Source: Circinella minor (lineage: Eukaryota; Mucoromycota; Mucoromycetes; Mucorales; Lichtheimiaceae). From it: 10,573 bases of DNA. A program made the position numbers and the translations under genes. The stretch covers positions 1-10,573 of the forward strand of contig JAEPRB010000625.1 in the NCBI GenBank assembly GCA_016758965.1, written 5' to 3'. A model generated the notes under the pieces. It had not been told where the DNA came from and ran no database searches. It was given only the letters and a program-made list of their open reading frames with translations. Of this stretch, positions 1 to 8,015 are shown in pieces (within the stretch, counting starts at the first letter, position 1; every line of letters begins with the position of its first letter).

Positions 1-112
1 ATGCAGTAGCTTCCTTTTGATGAATAAACTTTTCAGGTCGCGTACTCATTTGAAAACACAGATCACAAAAACATTTTTTGACCTCATAATGTATTTCAGC
101 AGCTGTCTGCAT
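1..112 (-). CDS. 5' part of an unknown protein with a Cys-x-Cys-x2-Cys motif (runs off the window)
   Basis: From an ATG at 112-110 the minus strand is open to the window edge, giving 37 codons that begin MQTAAEIHYEVKK and then CFCDLC. The Cys-x-Cys-x2-Cys group followed by a His about 15 residues later could be a small zinc-binding site. Some fungal Tnp2-type transposases start with Cys-rich segments, so this could be the start of a second transposase; that is an inference from a short stretch. The codons read like real protein (mixed polar residues, no low complexity). A long T-tract (read on the minus strand) lies just upstream and an AG lies at the second codon, so this could instead be an internal exon after a 3' splice site. 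No stop is reached. Confidence 0.4.
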   Translation of the reverse strand, partial: MQTAAEIHYEVKKCFCDLCFQMSTRPEKFIHQKEATA

Positions 113-229
113 TTTGCAAAAAAAAAAAAGAAATTTAAATGAAGAAAAAGTAATGAAGTATTACAATGCTCAACGAATATCGCGTAACTTAATATTTATT
201 TTGTGTAAAGTAACTTTTTATTTGAACAC

Positions 230-595
230 GTTTGAGAATACTCAAACTAAGCGCTTGAGCGACCTGGTTACTCAAACTACTGATTTGAGCGGTTTGAGCC
301 AGCTCAAATCATTCAGGGGCGTTTGAGCCGCTTAAACCAGCTCAAACCCAAAAGTTTTAGCAAGACCCATTTTTTCAAACTACCTTTTAGGTCCAGTGTA
401 ATATGTTTTTTTAACCAGCTCAAACTCGGCTCAAACCGCAAGTTTAAGCTCGTTTGAGCTAACTAAGTTATTAGGTTCGAGAATTTTTGAGAACCATGAT
501 GTGCAAATCCGATCTGCTCAAACACGCTCAAATCAGTGGTTTGAGCTACTCAAACTGGTTCGTTTTTTTATTTTTAGCAGTTTGAGTCTTTGAGA
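230..595. repeat. Dense array of CTCAAA / TTTGAG words in both orientations
   Basis: About 17 copies of CTCAAA or its complement TTTGAG fall within roughly 370 bp, often extended to GCTCAAAC or GTTTGAGC. Several are paired as perfect 7-bp inverted repeats with very short loops: 230-247 (4-nt loop), 293-308 (2-nt loop) and 539-555 (3-nt loop). Spacing is irregular and the words occur on both strands, so this is neither a tandem satellite nor a CRISPR array. It lies upstream of the partial minus-strand gene at 1-112. Clustered short motifs in both orientations are typical of subterminal regions of CACTA elements or of protein-binding clusters; which one applies here is not shown by the sequence. 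Confidence 0.8.
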
Positions 596-599
596 AAAA

Positions 600-1123
600 C
601 GATGAGAGGCTCACAACAACTTTAATCTTCCACTCTATTGGTTAATGTTCCATGTTACACCTTTTGATCAAAGTATCATATTGGTGGGTTTTATTTACAC
701 ATACCATACATAGCCTTCAGTATTGGCTCAATTCTTTTGGACATTTTAAAACTATCATTTAGTATTGGCTTATTATTCTTTTAAATTGATCAAATCATCT
801 GCTTTTCATTTCCTTTTATATACATAAAGAAGTATCTTTTATTTATTTATTATTTTTTTTATCTACTATACTAAAATACATATATAATTTCTATTATAAA
901 ACTAAACTATTTATCTAAATTTACAATATTACGAGTCTTTGTTTACCATATAACGAACTAAACATGATCTATTTAAAATACCTTTGAATAAATATAACTA
1001 TAAATATATAACAAAAATATAATGTAAATAAATAATACGAAATGAATCATAGTAAAAAAAATTGACACGAACCCATACCATCCTATAGAAAACAAAAGAA
1101 TGTGAGTATATGAAAATGTTCAC
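600..1123. other. AT-rich non-coding stretch with one short direct duplication
   Basis: No convincing gene is seen on either strand. A short duplication is visible: AGTATTGGCT followed by ATTCTTTT occurs near 719-738 and again near 761-782, about 42 bp apart. The rest is simple AT-rich sequence without a recognisable promoter, tRNA or terminator. Confidence 0.5.
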
Positions 1124-1300
1124 ACAATAATATTGAAGAAGAATTAGTTATGCTTTAAATAATATGTACTGAATAAGATTGAAGAGAAGATTAGTTATAT
1201 CATAAAACCATGTTTACAGAATAATATTGAAAAAAAAAGATTGGTTACGCTATAAATAATATAGTTACAGAATAACTTGGGGAAGAGATAAATAACATGT
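1124..1300. repeat. Degenerate tandem repeat, about four units of 44-51 bp
   Basis: Four successive units start near 1124, 1168, 1216 and 1267. Each begins AC(A/T)xAATAA followed by a TTG-plus-purine stretch. The first three then have ATTRGTTA and an AT-rich tail ending near ATGT or ATAGTT. The units are clearly related but diverged, and the last is the weakest. No coding potential is visible, so this looks like an old minisatellite. Confidence 0.6.
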
Positions 1301-1657
1301 TTCTATGGGAACCATTACTATAAAATGCACGAAATATTCATAAGAAATCAATAAAATCATATGATTTATACATGAAAAAGAACAAGTACATACCTTCCAA
1401 ATCTTTAAGCTTAAAGAAGTTGCCTATTATTAAAGTAAAATATTTATACATGTTAATTTCCTTTTTTTTTTGTACCATTTATGATTCCTTTATTACCTGT
1501 TTTTTTCTATTTATCCTGGCTATTGCCAAACATGTTCTTCATGATACAATCAATAGCTGGAACGGATGTACCTTAGCAAGCTATTTATTCATCAGTGAAT
1601 ATAATTAAGATGAGGAAGAACATATAAGTTCATGTAAAAGGGGATATGCAAGCAAGT
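1301..1657. other. No supported gene
   Basis: A 78-codon open frame (1372-1608) occupies much of this stretch. It is lysine- and phenylalanine-rich, contains a hydrophobic run, and has no splice, promoter or composition evidence for being a gene. I see no other feature here. Confidence 0.4.
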
Positions 1658-1712
1658 AAAAAAAAAGGGATACTGGTACCCGTGTCAAAGTACAAAACCC
1701 GCATATACACCC
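1658..1712 (+). repeat. TACCCGTGTCAA repeat, copy 1 (abuts the left transposon end)
   Basis: A purine tract followed by GATACTGG, TACCCGTGTCAA (1677-1688), then ACCCGCATATAC and CCC. It matches the copy at 7508-7571 in the same orientation, including an exact 12-bp core and CATATAC. The last five bases overlap the proposed transposon end (from 1708), so this copy and the transposon terminus compete slightly for the same bases. Confidence 0.6.
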
Positions 1713-1729
1713 TAGGAAAAATAAATTCA
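1708..1729 (+). repeat. Left terminal inverted repeat of the CACTA-like element
   Basis: Twenty-two bases starting CACCCTAGG, then an A-rich run, ending TTCA. It is the inverted partner of 7162-7183 with two mismatches (positions 5 and 15). It is preceded by ATA, the putative target duplication. Confidence 0.65.
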
Positions 1730-1883
1730 GAATATATCCAGAATATATTCATATATTTACATGTTTGATTTCCGGCAAATTTAAATTTATCTTGAATATT
1801 CTTTGTATACTTTTTGATTACTTTTTGAATATGGATATTCAAATAATATTTCTCTTATAATAGTGTATATTCTTTTAATATTC
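1730..1883. repeat. Subterminal GAATAT / ATATTC cluster
   Basis: Nine hexamers occur just inside the left end. GAATAT starts at 1730, 1741, 1794 and 1827. ATATTC starts at 1745, 1796, 1835, 1867 and 1878. Some overlap to form GAATATTC-type palindromes. CACTA elements carry subterminal motif clusters bound by their accessory protein, and the AT-hook protein encoded next door is an obvious candidate binder. The right end has only one exact copy (7063), so the arrangement is asymmetric, and AT richness alone would yield some copies. Confidence 0.45.
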
Positions 1884-1889
1884 TTTGAA

Positions 1890-1895
1890 TTTATT
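1890..1895 (-). terminator. AATAAA poly(A) signal of the AT-hook gene
   Basis: On the minus strand AATAAA lies 16 nt past the TAG stop of the AT-hook gene (stop at 1914-1912), within the element and before its left end. Confidence 0.55.
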
Positions 1896-1911
1896 ATACA
1901 TTTTTTACTAG

Positions 1912-3699
1912 CTAAACGTTTTTTTTTTGCAACATTATCACTAAAACTAAAAAGTAAAAACTCCCACGTGAACTTGGTTTATTCATTAGATGGTACTTGT
2001 TTTGCTTTCTTTTCATCACATTATTAGGCTTTATACGTATTTCTTTCTTTGGTCGTCCAGGTCGTTTTTTTATTGGAAATGGAGGCTCATCCTCATCTGG
2101 CGTTTTTGTATTTGCAGTTTTCTTAGGTCTTCCGACTCTTTTTTTTTTCATAACACTATTACCTTGTAACGCGTCACCATCATTCATATTGCTTTCATTA
2201 TCTTCATCAGTTTCGTCATCTTTTTCCATTAATCTTCTTTTTCTGGCGAAAGCTGTAGTAACCAATTACACATCACTATTATACATGTTGAAAAAAAAAG
2301 TATAACCAAAGCGAATTTAACTTACTTTCTTTTCTCGTGTCTGGTTTTAGATCTTGTACTTGTTTAGTCTGCTTGTAAATTGTTTTCTTCTGTACTGCTG
2401 ATAACGATCTTTGGGCCTGAATAGTGCTTGGCTGTTTATGGTTATTACCATATACGTTTGGGTCTATCTGATTTTGCAGATGTTTTTCTTTAATGTTTGT
2501 CTTTTGTTCTTCCATGCAATCTTCATCTTCGTCACTTGAGAGCTTTGTATCCAACATTAAAGTTTCATTACCGAACCCAGCGGGTTCTTCATCAAATCGT
2601 ATCGGCTCTTCATCAATAAACAACATATCATATTCTTCAAGCAGATTATCGTCATGCTCAGAAGTTGTGTTAATACTTGGAAAATATATATGGAAAAAAA
2701 AAGAGAAAAAAGCATTAGTGACATGATTTAAAATAGACACTGTTAAAGTAAAAAAAAAATTCATCGAGGAGATCTTCATTACCTTTCAGCATCAGACATA
2801 CCATCTACGTTCTCAGTTGCTTCAACAGTACTTTATATCAAAAAATTTAAATTATTATCTCTCAACATAGAACACTTTAATACAATATATAAGAATATAA
2901 AGAATACATACCAATCACCCACTGCGTTTTTATCAACTGTTTGTTCTTCTGCTATAATAGTCAAAATAAAAAAAACTACCATTAATAGAATGGAAGAATC
3001 GATAATTCCGTACCCAACATATTGTATTAGATTCAAGTATTTTCACCTTTGTCATGCTTTAAGAAAGCCTTGCGCATTATAAGTTTCGCCCCCCAATTTT
3101 CAACACACGCCCTAAGTGGAAATTCATCATCTACCAACTTTTCAAATAACACTTCAGCCTCTCGTCTGATTTTATCTGTCAAATCTGACCAAGTAGCAGA
3201 TGAATCCAATCCATGAATCGATCTAATATTATCCCTTAGACCAGCTGCATATTTGGGTGAGTTTTTTTTGAATGTCATGAGATACTCGGGTTTGTATGGC
3301 TTTTTGAGTCTTTGTAACACTGTTTTGCACAAGTATTCAAAATGTTCCCAACGAAATTGAAGTGTCATTCCTTTTTTACATGCTGGCGGCATGATATTTC
3401 GTGGTATCTTTTCATTCCTAAAAGGATTTTGATCTTCAAATGCTTGTGAATAATCAGATGTTGTAAGATCCAAAGAAACGCGTTGTTCCATTAATTGTTC
3501 CATGTTAGTTAGTTTCTGCTTTAAGGTATCTATTCACACTTTATCCATATACTTCTGATTCAACACGTGAGTTAATCGCGTCCTGGGCATTTTGAAGCTT
3601 TCCATCAAGTGCGTTGATTTCTTTTGTGACATGATCTTTAAATTCAGAAACTGTATTGATAAAAGCTGAAATCAAAGAACCACTGTTATCGCGTTGCAT
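1912..3699 (-). CDS. AT-hook DNA-binding protein, six exons; candidate accessory (TnpA-like) protein of the transposon
   Basis: Proposed exons on the minus strand are 3699-3553, 3515-3047, 2951-2912, 2830-2783, 2675-2326 and 2252-1912, giving 464 residues with matching phases throughout. Residues 1-75 are helical and probably coiled coil. Residues about 75-205 form a Trp/Arg/Lys-rich domain I do not recognise. An acidic linker follows (SSDEDED). The C-terminus carries two AT-hooks, RVGRPKK near 390 and RPGRPKK near 415, in a basic tail. AT-hooks bind the minor groove of AT-rich DNA, so a nuclear DNA-binding role is likely. The gene is divergent from the transposase, sits inside the same terminal repeats, and has no stop or frameshift. 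The first intron would be only 37 nt, so the real start may instead be the ATG at 3503. The acceptor at 2952 is a tandem TAGCAG. The last roughly 20 residues are hydrophobic and weakly supported. Confidence 0.65.
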
Positions 3700-4131
3700 T
3701 TTTTTATATTACAATAGGATAAAATAAGAGGTAAGTGAAGGGATACACAGGACTATAATTATAAAAACGGTGAATGGGTTGCATAAAAAAATAAGAAAAA
3801 AAAAGCGGGAAGAAAAGAAGAGTCGGACCACACAATTTTAAATTAATCCCCCTTCTTACTTCTTCACTACCACAAACCATATATAATAAAATAAACAAAG
3901 AAAAATGCATCACATGTGGCTGGATCATTTCAGGAATGATAGAAGATATTAAGATTCACAGGAATAAATGTTTAAACGATAAACTGGATCATCTTCGCTC
4001 ATCAAATACCAATATTTCGGTAATCATTGTACACAAGTTTTCTCAAAACACCAAGCTTTGAAGAATAAGTATACATTAATCTTAATTTACCAGGGAAATA
4101 AAAGTAATTCTCAAAAAAAATCTGACAAACA
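3700..4131. promoter_or_regulatory. Shared region between the divergent AT-hook and transposase genes
   Basis: About 430 bp separate the two proposed start codons. The region is AT-rich, with a purine tract at about 3784-3827 and a TATATAAT stretch near 3880 that could serve as a TATA element for either strand. A 74-codon minus-strand frame here (3704-3928) is hydrophobic low-complexity sequence and is not supported as a gene. The region is presumed to hold both promoters because of the head-to-head layout; no specific operator is recognisable. Confidence 0.4.
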
Positions 4132-6970
4132 ATGGACATCTTCCGGAAATCGTTCGTGTAATATAGAATAGGTAATGCAATAGCATTTTACTTGACTTTT
4201 AATGGTTGTATAACATTCATCAATTTATTATGCCTGCTTTTATTTTCTTTTATTTTTTTTTCTATTTAATAGAACACTGAAAATAGGACGATGCTACCAA
4301 CGTTATCTGAACAGGATGAAAACGACTTAAGTCTGGGAGATATTTATGACGATGATGAATACAATATCTTATCTGCAATTGAAACAAACAATATCATCCC
4401 AAATGAAACAGCAACACTGTTACAAGAAGTAACAAACAACATTGCTCCAAATGAGGCAACAGCACAAGAATCAACAAATATGTTACCAAAAAATACAGAA
4501 GCTGAACTCCACCCTCGAAAGGCACCAACAGTAATTGATTTAACACGACAATATACATATGAAGACAAACATATATAAGCTAGTATCGATATATTTGCAT
4601 TAATGGTCAAAGGGACTGGGGGTAAAACACTTTATGATGCTGTGATCACAAGAATCAATCAATATACCAATGGGTACCTTCTACCGTTATACAGCTACAG
4701 CAAATCACGAGATGTTCTACGGAAAGCATATGGAGTTGAACCAGTGGAATATGATATTTGTTCAAAAGGTTGCAAGATGTTCAATGATGACGATGATAGT
4801 GAGGATTGTCATCATTGTAGTACTCCAAGATATAAAAGCGGAACACGTATTGCACATCAAGTTATGATATATTTACCACTGAAGGAGCAACTTGCTATCT
4901 TTGTTAGCAATGTACACATACAAGAATTATTGAAGTATCGTGCTGATTGGGAATCATTGGACATTATGAGAGATTGTTTTGATGGTGGCCTTTATAAGGA
5001 TATCAAAGATAAATTTCAAAACAAAATGGATATCGCTTTATCGTTATATACAGACGATTTTCAGGTCTACAAACGAGTGAAACATACAATGACAATTGTG
5101 CATTTTGTGATCTTAAACCCTCCTGAAGAAGTACGTTATGAAGACCACAACATGATCCAAGTTTGCATTCCTCCAAGACCGAACAAAGCAACTGATCTGA
5201 ACAGTTTTCTTGGACCTGTTATGAGGGAGCTCAATGATTTATGTGAAGAAGGGATGATAATACGAACGGATAGTGGTAATGTTATATTAAAGGCATACCT
5301 TTTATTTGTTGGGGGGATATTCCAGCGGTGGCGAAAGTGGCAGGACATGCAGGCTATCAACACTATCATGGTTGTCGATTTTGCATAATACGAGGGATAT
5401 ATCAAAATCATAGAATGACTTTTCCTCCAATAATCAAGAAAAAAGCACAACAGCAAATTGAAGACCAACCGGCTGGAAATGATAGTAGTAACTGTACAGC
5501 AAATCAACAGGATAACCGACTCAAACCAATAATTCGTCTTTCCCATACTTATGAAAAGAGCGACATAAATGTTGGTCAAAAATATAAATGTCAATTTTCA
5601 GAACTCCCAACGTTCCACGGGGCTACATTTTTTCCTATTGACATTATGCATCTTCTTGGTCTTGGCATTGGCAAACAATTATGGAGTATTATTCAAGGAA
5701 CGTATGTAGCAGAAACGTGTCCTTTATATCTATCAAATGCTGAACAAGAATTAATTGGAACACGGATAGCTTCTTCAAGAAGTTTAACCCCATCATCATT
5801 TTCGGGTGATTATGGTGATATATCATTTCAGAGTGGATTCTATTGCGCTGTGGATTGGATACATTTTGTTTTATACATTGTTCCCACTATCATTCTGGAA
5901 TTTTTTACTGATGAAAAGACGCGTAAAGCTCTGATTGATTTGTCTAACATTTATAGGTATGGATTTTCTAGAGAAATCGACCATGACGAGATTTCATGTT
6001 TACGGAGCGCTGTGAAATGTTGGATTAATTGGTTGAACGAACAAGTACACAATGGAAAAATGTCTGCTTCAGTTTTCACCATAAATCAGCATTACCTAAC
6101 GCATATGTGTAAAACAATTGAACGTGATGGGCCTTTACCGTACTTGGCTGCATTTAACATGGAAAGGGCAATAGGGGAATTAAAGAAGAGAATAAGGTCA
6201 AAACGTCATCGAGGGAAAAATGCAGGAAATGTATTGATTGAGTTAGCAGCTATTAGAAAATGGAAGCGAGAAGAATCAATTGATATTAATAATGATAATG
6301 ATAATGACGATAATGGATACGATGGTAATGGTAATGAACTAGCCGATGTTACCCCAGTAAAAAGAAAAAAAATGGATGTAATTGTATTAGATGATGATCC
6401 AAACAGCCCCGAGATATGGAGTCCTTTCGCCGAAGGTACAATCCGATCTTTGCGTTGTGGAGAATGTTTACGTCATTTCTGGGCATGGCACAACGGATCT
6501 TACCAAGGTGTAACCATTGATCCTAATGAGATCATAGAAACTGGAAGTCGACTATACAACAAAGATAAAAATACATATGGTGGCTCAATACGAGAGTCTT
6601 TTGTCCGATTGCATATTCATGTTGATGTAAGTAGATCAAGGAATCGTTCAATTATCAACAATCAACAACGGTAATATTTCGGTGAAATCAAATTTTTTTT
6701 CAAGCACTCCTTCGTAGTACATGGAAACAAGTGCGAAAAAATTCTGGGTTTTGTTGAGTTATACAAACTGAACAAAGGTGACGGACCATGGCCATATAAA
6801 CTGAGAATGGTGGTAAACGATGTGTTGTAGTGGAGTCAAGTGATATTATTGGATTTGCAGGGCGTACAAAGGGTAAAAGCACAAGGGAGTATGTCTATTG
6901 GTCACAAAAAACTCCCCATTCAAAAAAAGAATTACCGATTGATTACGATCTTGAATTTATACCTCAATAA
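4132..6970 (+). pseudogene. Tnp2/En-Spm-type (Transposase_21-like) transposase, disrupted
   Basis: This would be the cut-and-paste transposase of the element. A likely first exon (4132-4155, MDIFRKSF) joins at a pyrimidine-rich acceptor (AG at 4271-4272) to the main exon. In order, the reading holds: an acidic N-terminus; a Cys-x3-Cys plus Cys-x2-Cys group (4759-4818); TDDF (5050-5061) followed by a VILNPP-like block; a GDIPA block with GCRFC (5313-5384); PIDIMHLLGLG (about 5634-5666); an ERAIGELKKRI block (about 6160-6195); and YFGEIKFFFKH (6675-6707). These resemble conserved blocks of Tnp2-type proteins, where the first Asp and the Asp of GDxPA are thought catalytic. Breaks: TAA at 4576-4578; a frame change at the G-run 5311-5316; TAA at 6672-6674; a frame change within about 6801-6830. 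The intact length would be near 900 residues, ending at TAA 6968-6970. An acidic Asn/Asp repeat lies at about 6282-6335. Confidence 0.8.
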
Positions 6971-6971
6971 A
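6966..6971 (+). terminator. AATAAA poly(A) signal overlapping the transposase stop codon
   Basis: The terminal codons CAA TAA followed by A spell AATAAA, so the signal and stop overlap. No better signal is seen closer than this, but it lies nearer the stop than usual and may be coincidental in AT-rich DNA. Confidence 0.35.
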
Positions 6972-7161
6972 ACGTTATTAACAATCGTTAAGATATCATT
7001 ATTATTTAATATACTTTTTGATATATCTCGAATTTTATATAAATATATTTAAAATATTATATGAATATCATATGAATCTTTTTTAACATGACTATATCTT
7101 TGAAATATTTTATAAATCTATGTATATATCTTAAATACTTTTTGCGTCTTCGAATTTTTTT
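6972..7161. other. AT-rich right subterminal region of the transposon
   Basis: Almost pure AT sequence between the transposase end and the right terminal repeat. It contains GAATAT at 7063 and related words (ATGAATC, GAAATATT, CGAATTTT). It is non-coding and presumably the right transposase/accessory binding region. Confidence 0.45.
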
Positions 7162-7183
7162 TGAATTTTTTTTTCCTAAGGTG
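7162..7183 (-). repeat. Right terminal inverted repeat of the CACTA-like element
   Basis: Read on the minus strand it starts CACCTTAGG, then nine A, then TTCA. It matches 1708-1729 at 20 of 22 positions. It is followed on the plus strand by ATA (7184-7186), equal to the three bases before the left end. Confidence 0.65.
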
Positions 7184-7322
7184 ATAGCTTTGTTTCAAGC
7201 AAAAGTAGATATAGTAAATGAGAATAGACAAAATAAAAAAGTGGCAGAAAAAAAAGCAGATATATTAGTGCTTGTGAATCGTTATTGAAAGAATACACGG
7301 AGATAGGACACACAAGCACACA

Positions 7323-7371
7323 CAAAAAAAGAAAAGAAAAACTATAGTTACTACCTGCGCTAAGCATAAGA
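7323..7371 (+). repeat. TACCCGTGTCAA repeat, divergent copy 2
   Basis: A purine tract followed by ACTATAGTTACTACC and then GCGCTAAGCATAAGA. Aligned with the copy at 7508-7571, the differences in the core after CTACC are mostly C/T transitions, as in an old copy decaying by transition. Similarity fades after about 30 bp. Confidence 0.4.
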
Positions 7372-7507
7372 TACAAGGAAATCATCAAGTAAGCATAAGT
7401 ATATGAGCTAGATAAGAACAAGGATGTGGTTAATGAATAAGAAGATTAAAAATTAAATTAAGGAGAAAAATATGAGTAGAAGAGTACGCGTAATCCGGCC
7501 AAAAAGA

Positions 7508-7571
7508 AAAAAAAGAAAAGAATACTATAACTACCCGTGTCAAGTTATAAGAACCAACATATACGCCCAAT
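7508..7571 (+). repeat. TACCCGTGTCAA repeat, copy 3
   Basis: A purine tract, AATACTATAAC, the core TACCCGTGTCAA (7532-7543), then TTATAAGAACCAACATATACGCCC. The core and the CATATAC part match the copy at 1658-1712 in direct orientation. No inverted partner was found in the window, so it could be a solo transposon end or a dispersed short repeat. Confidence 0.55.
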
Positions 7572-8015
7572 TACCGAACAAGAGCATTTAATTTACAAAA
7601 TTAAATAAAGGGGAATCAGTGCTGGTGTTATCGTCAAAGTTTATAATAATAGATGTTTGTAAAGATGGAATAAAAATTTTGTCGTGTCATTTTGTTAGAG
7701 TAAAGAGGAGCAGAGTAAAAGAAAGATGCTGAAAAAAGAAGAATAAAAATAATGACCAAATTAGGCCACTCATATTAGGTTAGCCATATTGAGACAAGAA
7801 AAATCCTTTTATGTTATTATGGCGTTGTCTATTTGGCTAAAGTGTGTTATCACAGTATATGTAATACGACTTTCTTCTCTCTGTATAATGCATAAAATAA
7901 AATTATCATTCATATAACTTACTATTTATAATTCCTAATAGAACTTCTAATAATAAAAACGATATTCGTTATTTTTTTTTTGATAATGAGCTAACTTTTA
8001 GGAGGCGTAGCTGTG
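7572..8015. other. Intergenic, no supported gene
   Basis: AT-rich sequence with stops in all frames. I see no RNA gene or further repeat. It forms the distal upstream region of the gene starting at 8197. Confidence 0.5.

Larger units (their letters stand above)
1708..7183. mobile_element. Candidate CACTA (En/Spm)-like DNA transposon, 5,476 bp, two genes, transposase decayed
   Basis: The left end begins CACCCTAGG and the right end, read on the minus strand, begins CACCTTAGG. The two 22-bp ends match at 20 positions in inverted orientation, and similarity stops at the CAC. The three bases outside each end are ATA (1705-1707 and 7184-7186), fitting the 3-bp target duplication known for CACTA elements, whose termini also begin with CAC. 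Inside lie a Tnp2-like transposase pseudogene and a divergent AT-hook gene, each reading toward its own end. The poly-A part of the repeat carries little information, so the case rests on the CACCxTAGG core, the duplication and the gene content together. The copy is probably non-autonomous, because its transposase frame is broken in four places. Confidence 0.65.

Noticed and set aside
114..326. 70-codon plus-strand open frame
   Set aside because: It runs from a poly-A tract into the CTCAAA/TTTGAG array, so its sequence is dictated by repeats; no promoter or splice support.
474..495. GGTTCGA resembling a tRNA B box
   Set aside because: The required CC after the loop is missing and no acceptor stem or A box can be placed; it is a short imperfect inverted repeat.
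230..595. CRISPR array
   Set aside because: Words are only 6-8 bp, occur on both strands and have irregular spacing; the context is eukaryotic.
1061..1068. TTGACACG, the inverse of part of the TACCCGTGTCAA core, as a possible inverted partner
   Set aside because: Only eight bases agree; the flanks do not match the reverse complement of the repeat.
1372..1608. 78-codon plus-strand open frame with a hydrophobic run
   Set aside because: AT-rich composition gives Lys/Phe/Ile-rich sequence by chance; no family features and no neighbours to support it.
1997..2305. Plus-strand open frames opposite the AT-hook exons (also 2493-2726)
   Set aside because: Ser/Phe-rich shadows of the acidic and basic minus-strand coding exons.
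3704..3928. 74-codon minus-strand open frame
   Set aside because: Phe/Tyr/Leu-rich low complexity in the promoter region of two divergent genes; no evidence that it is translated.
7088..7421. Short open frames on both strands overlapping the right transposon end
   Set aside because: They cross the terminal repeat boundary and consist of AT-rich low-complexity sequence.
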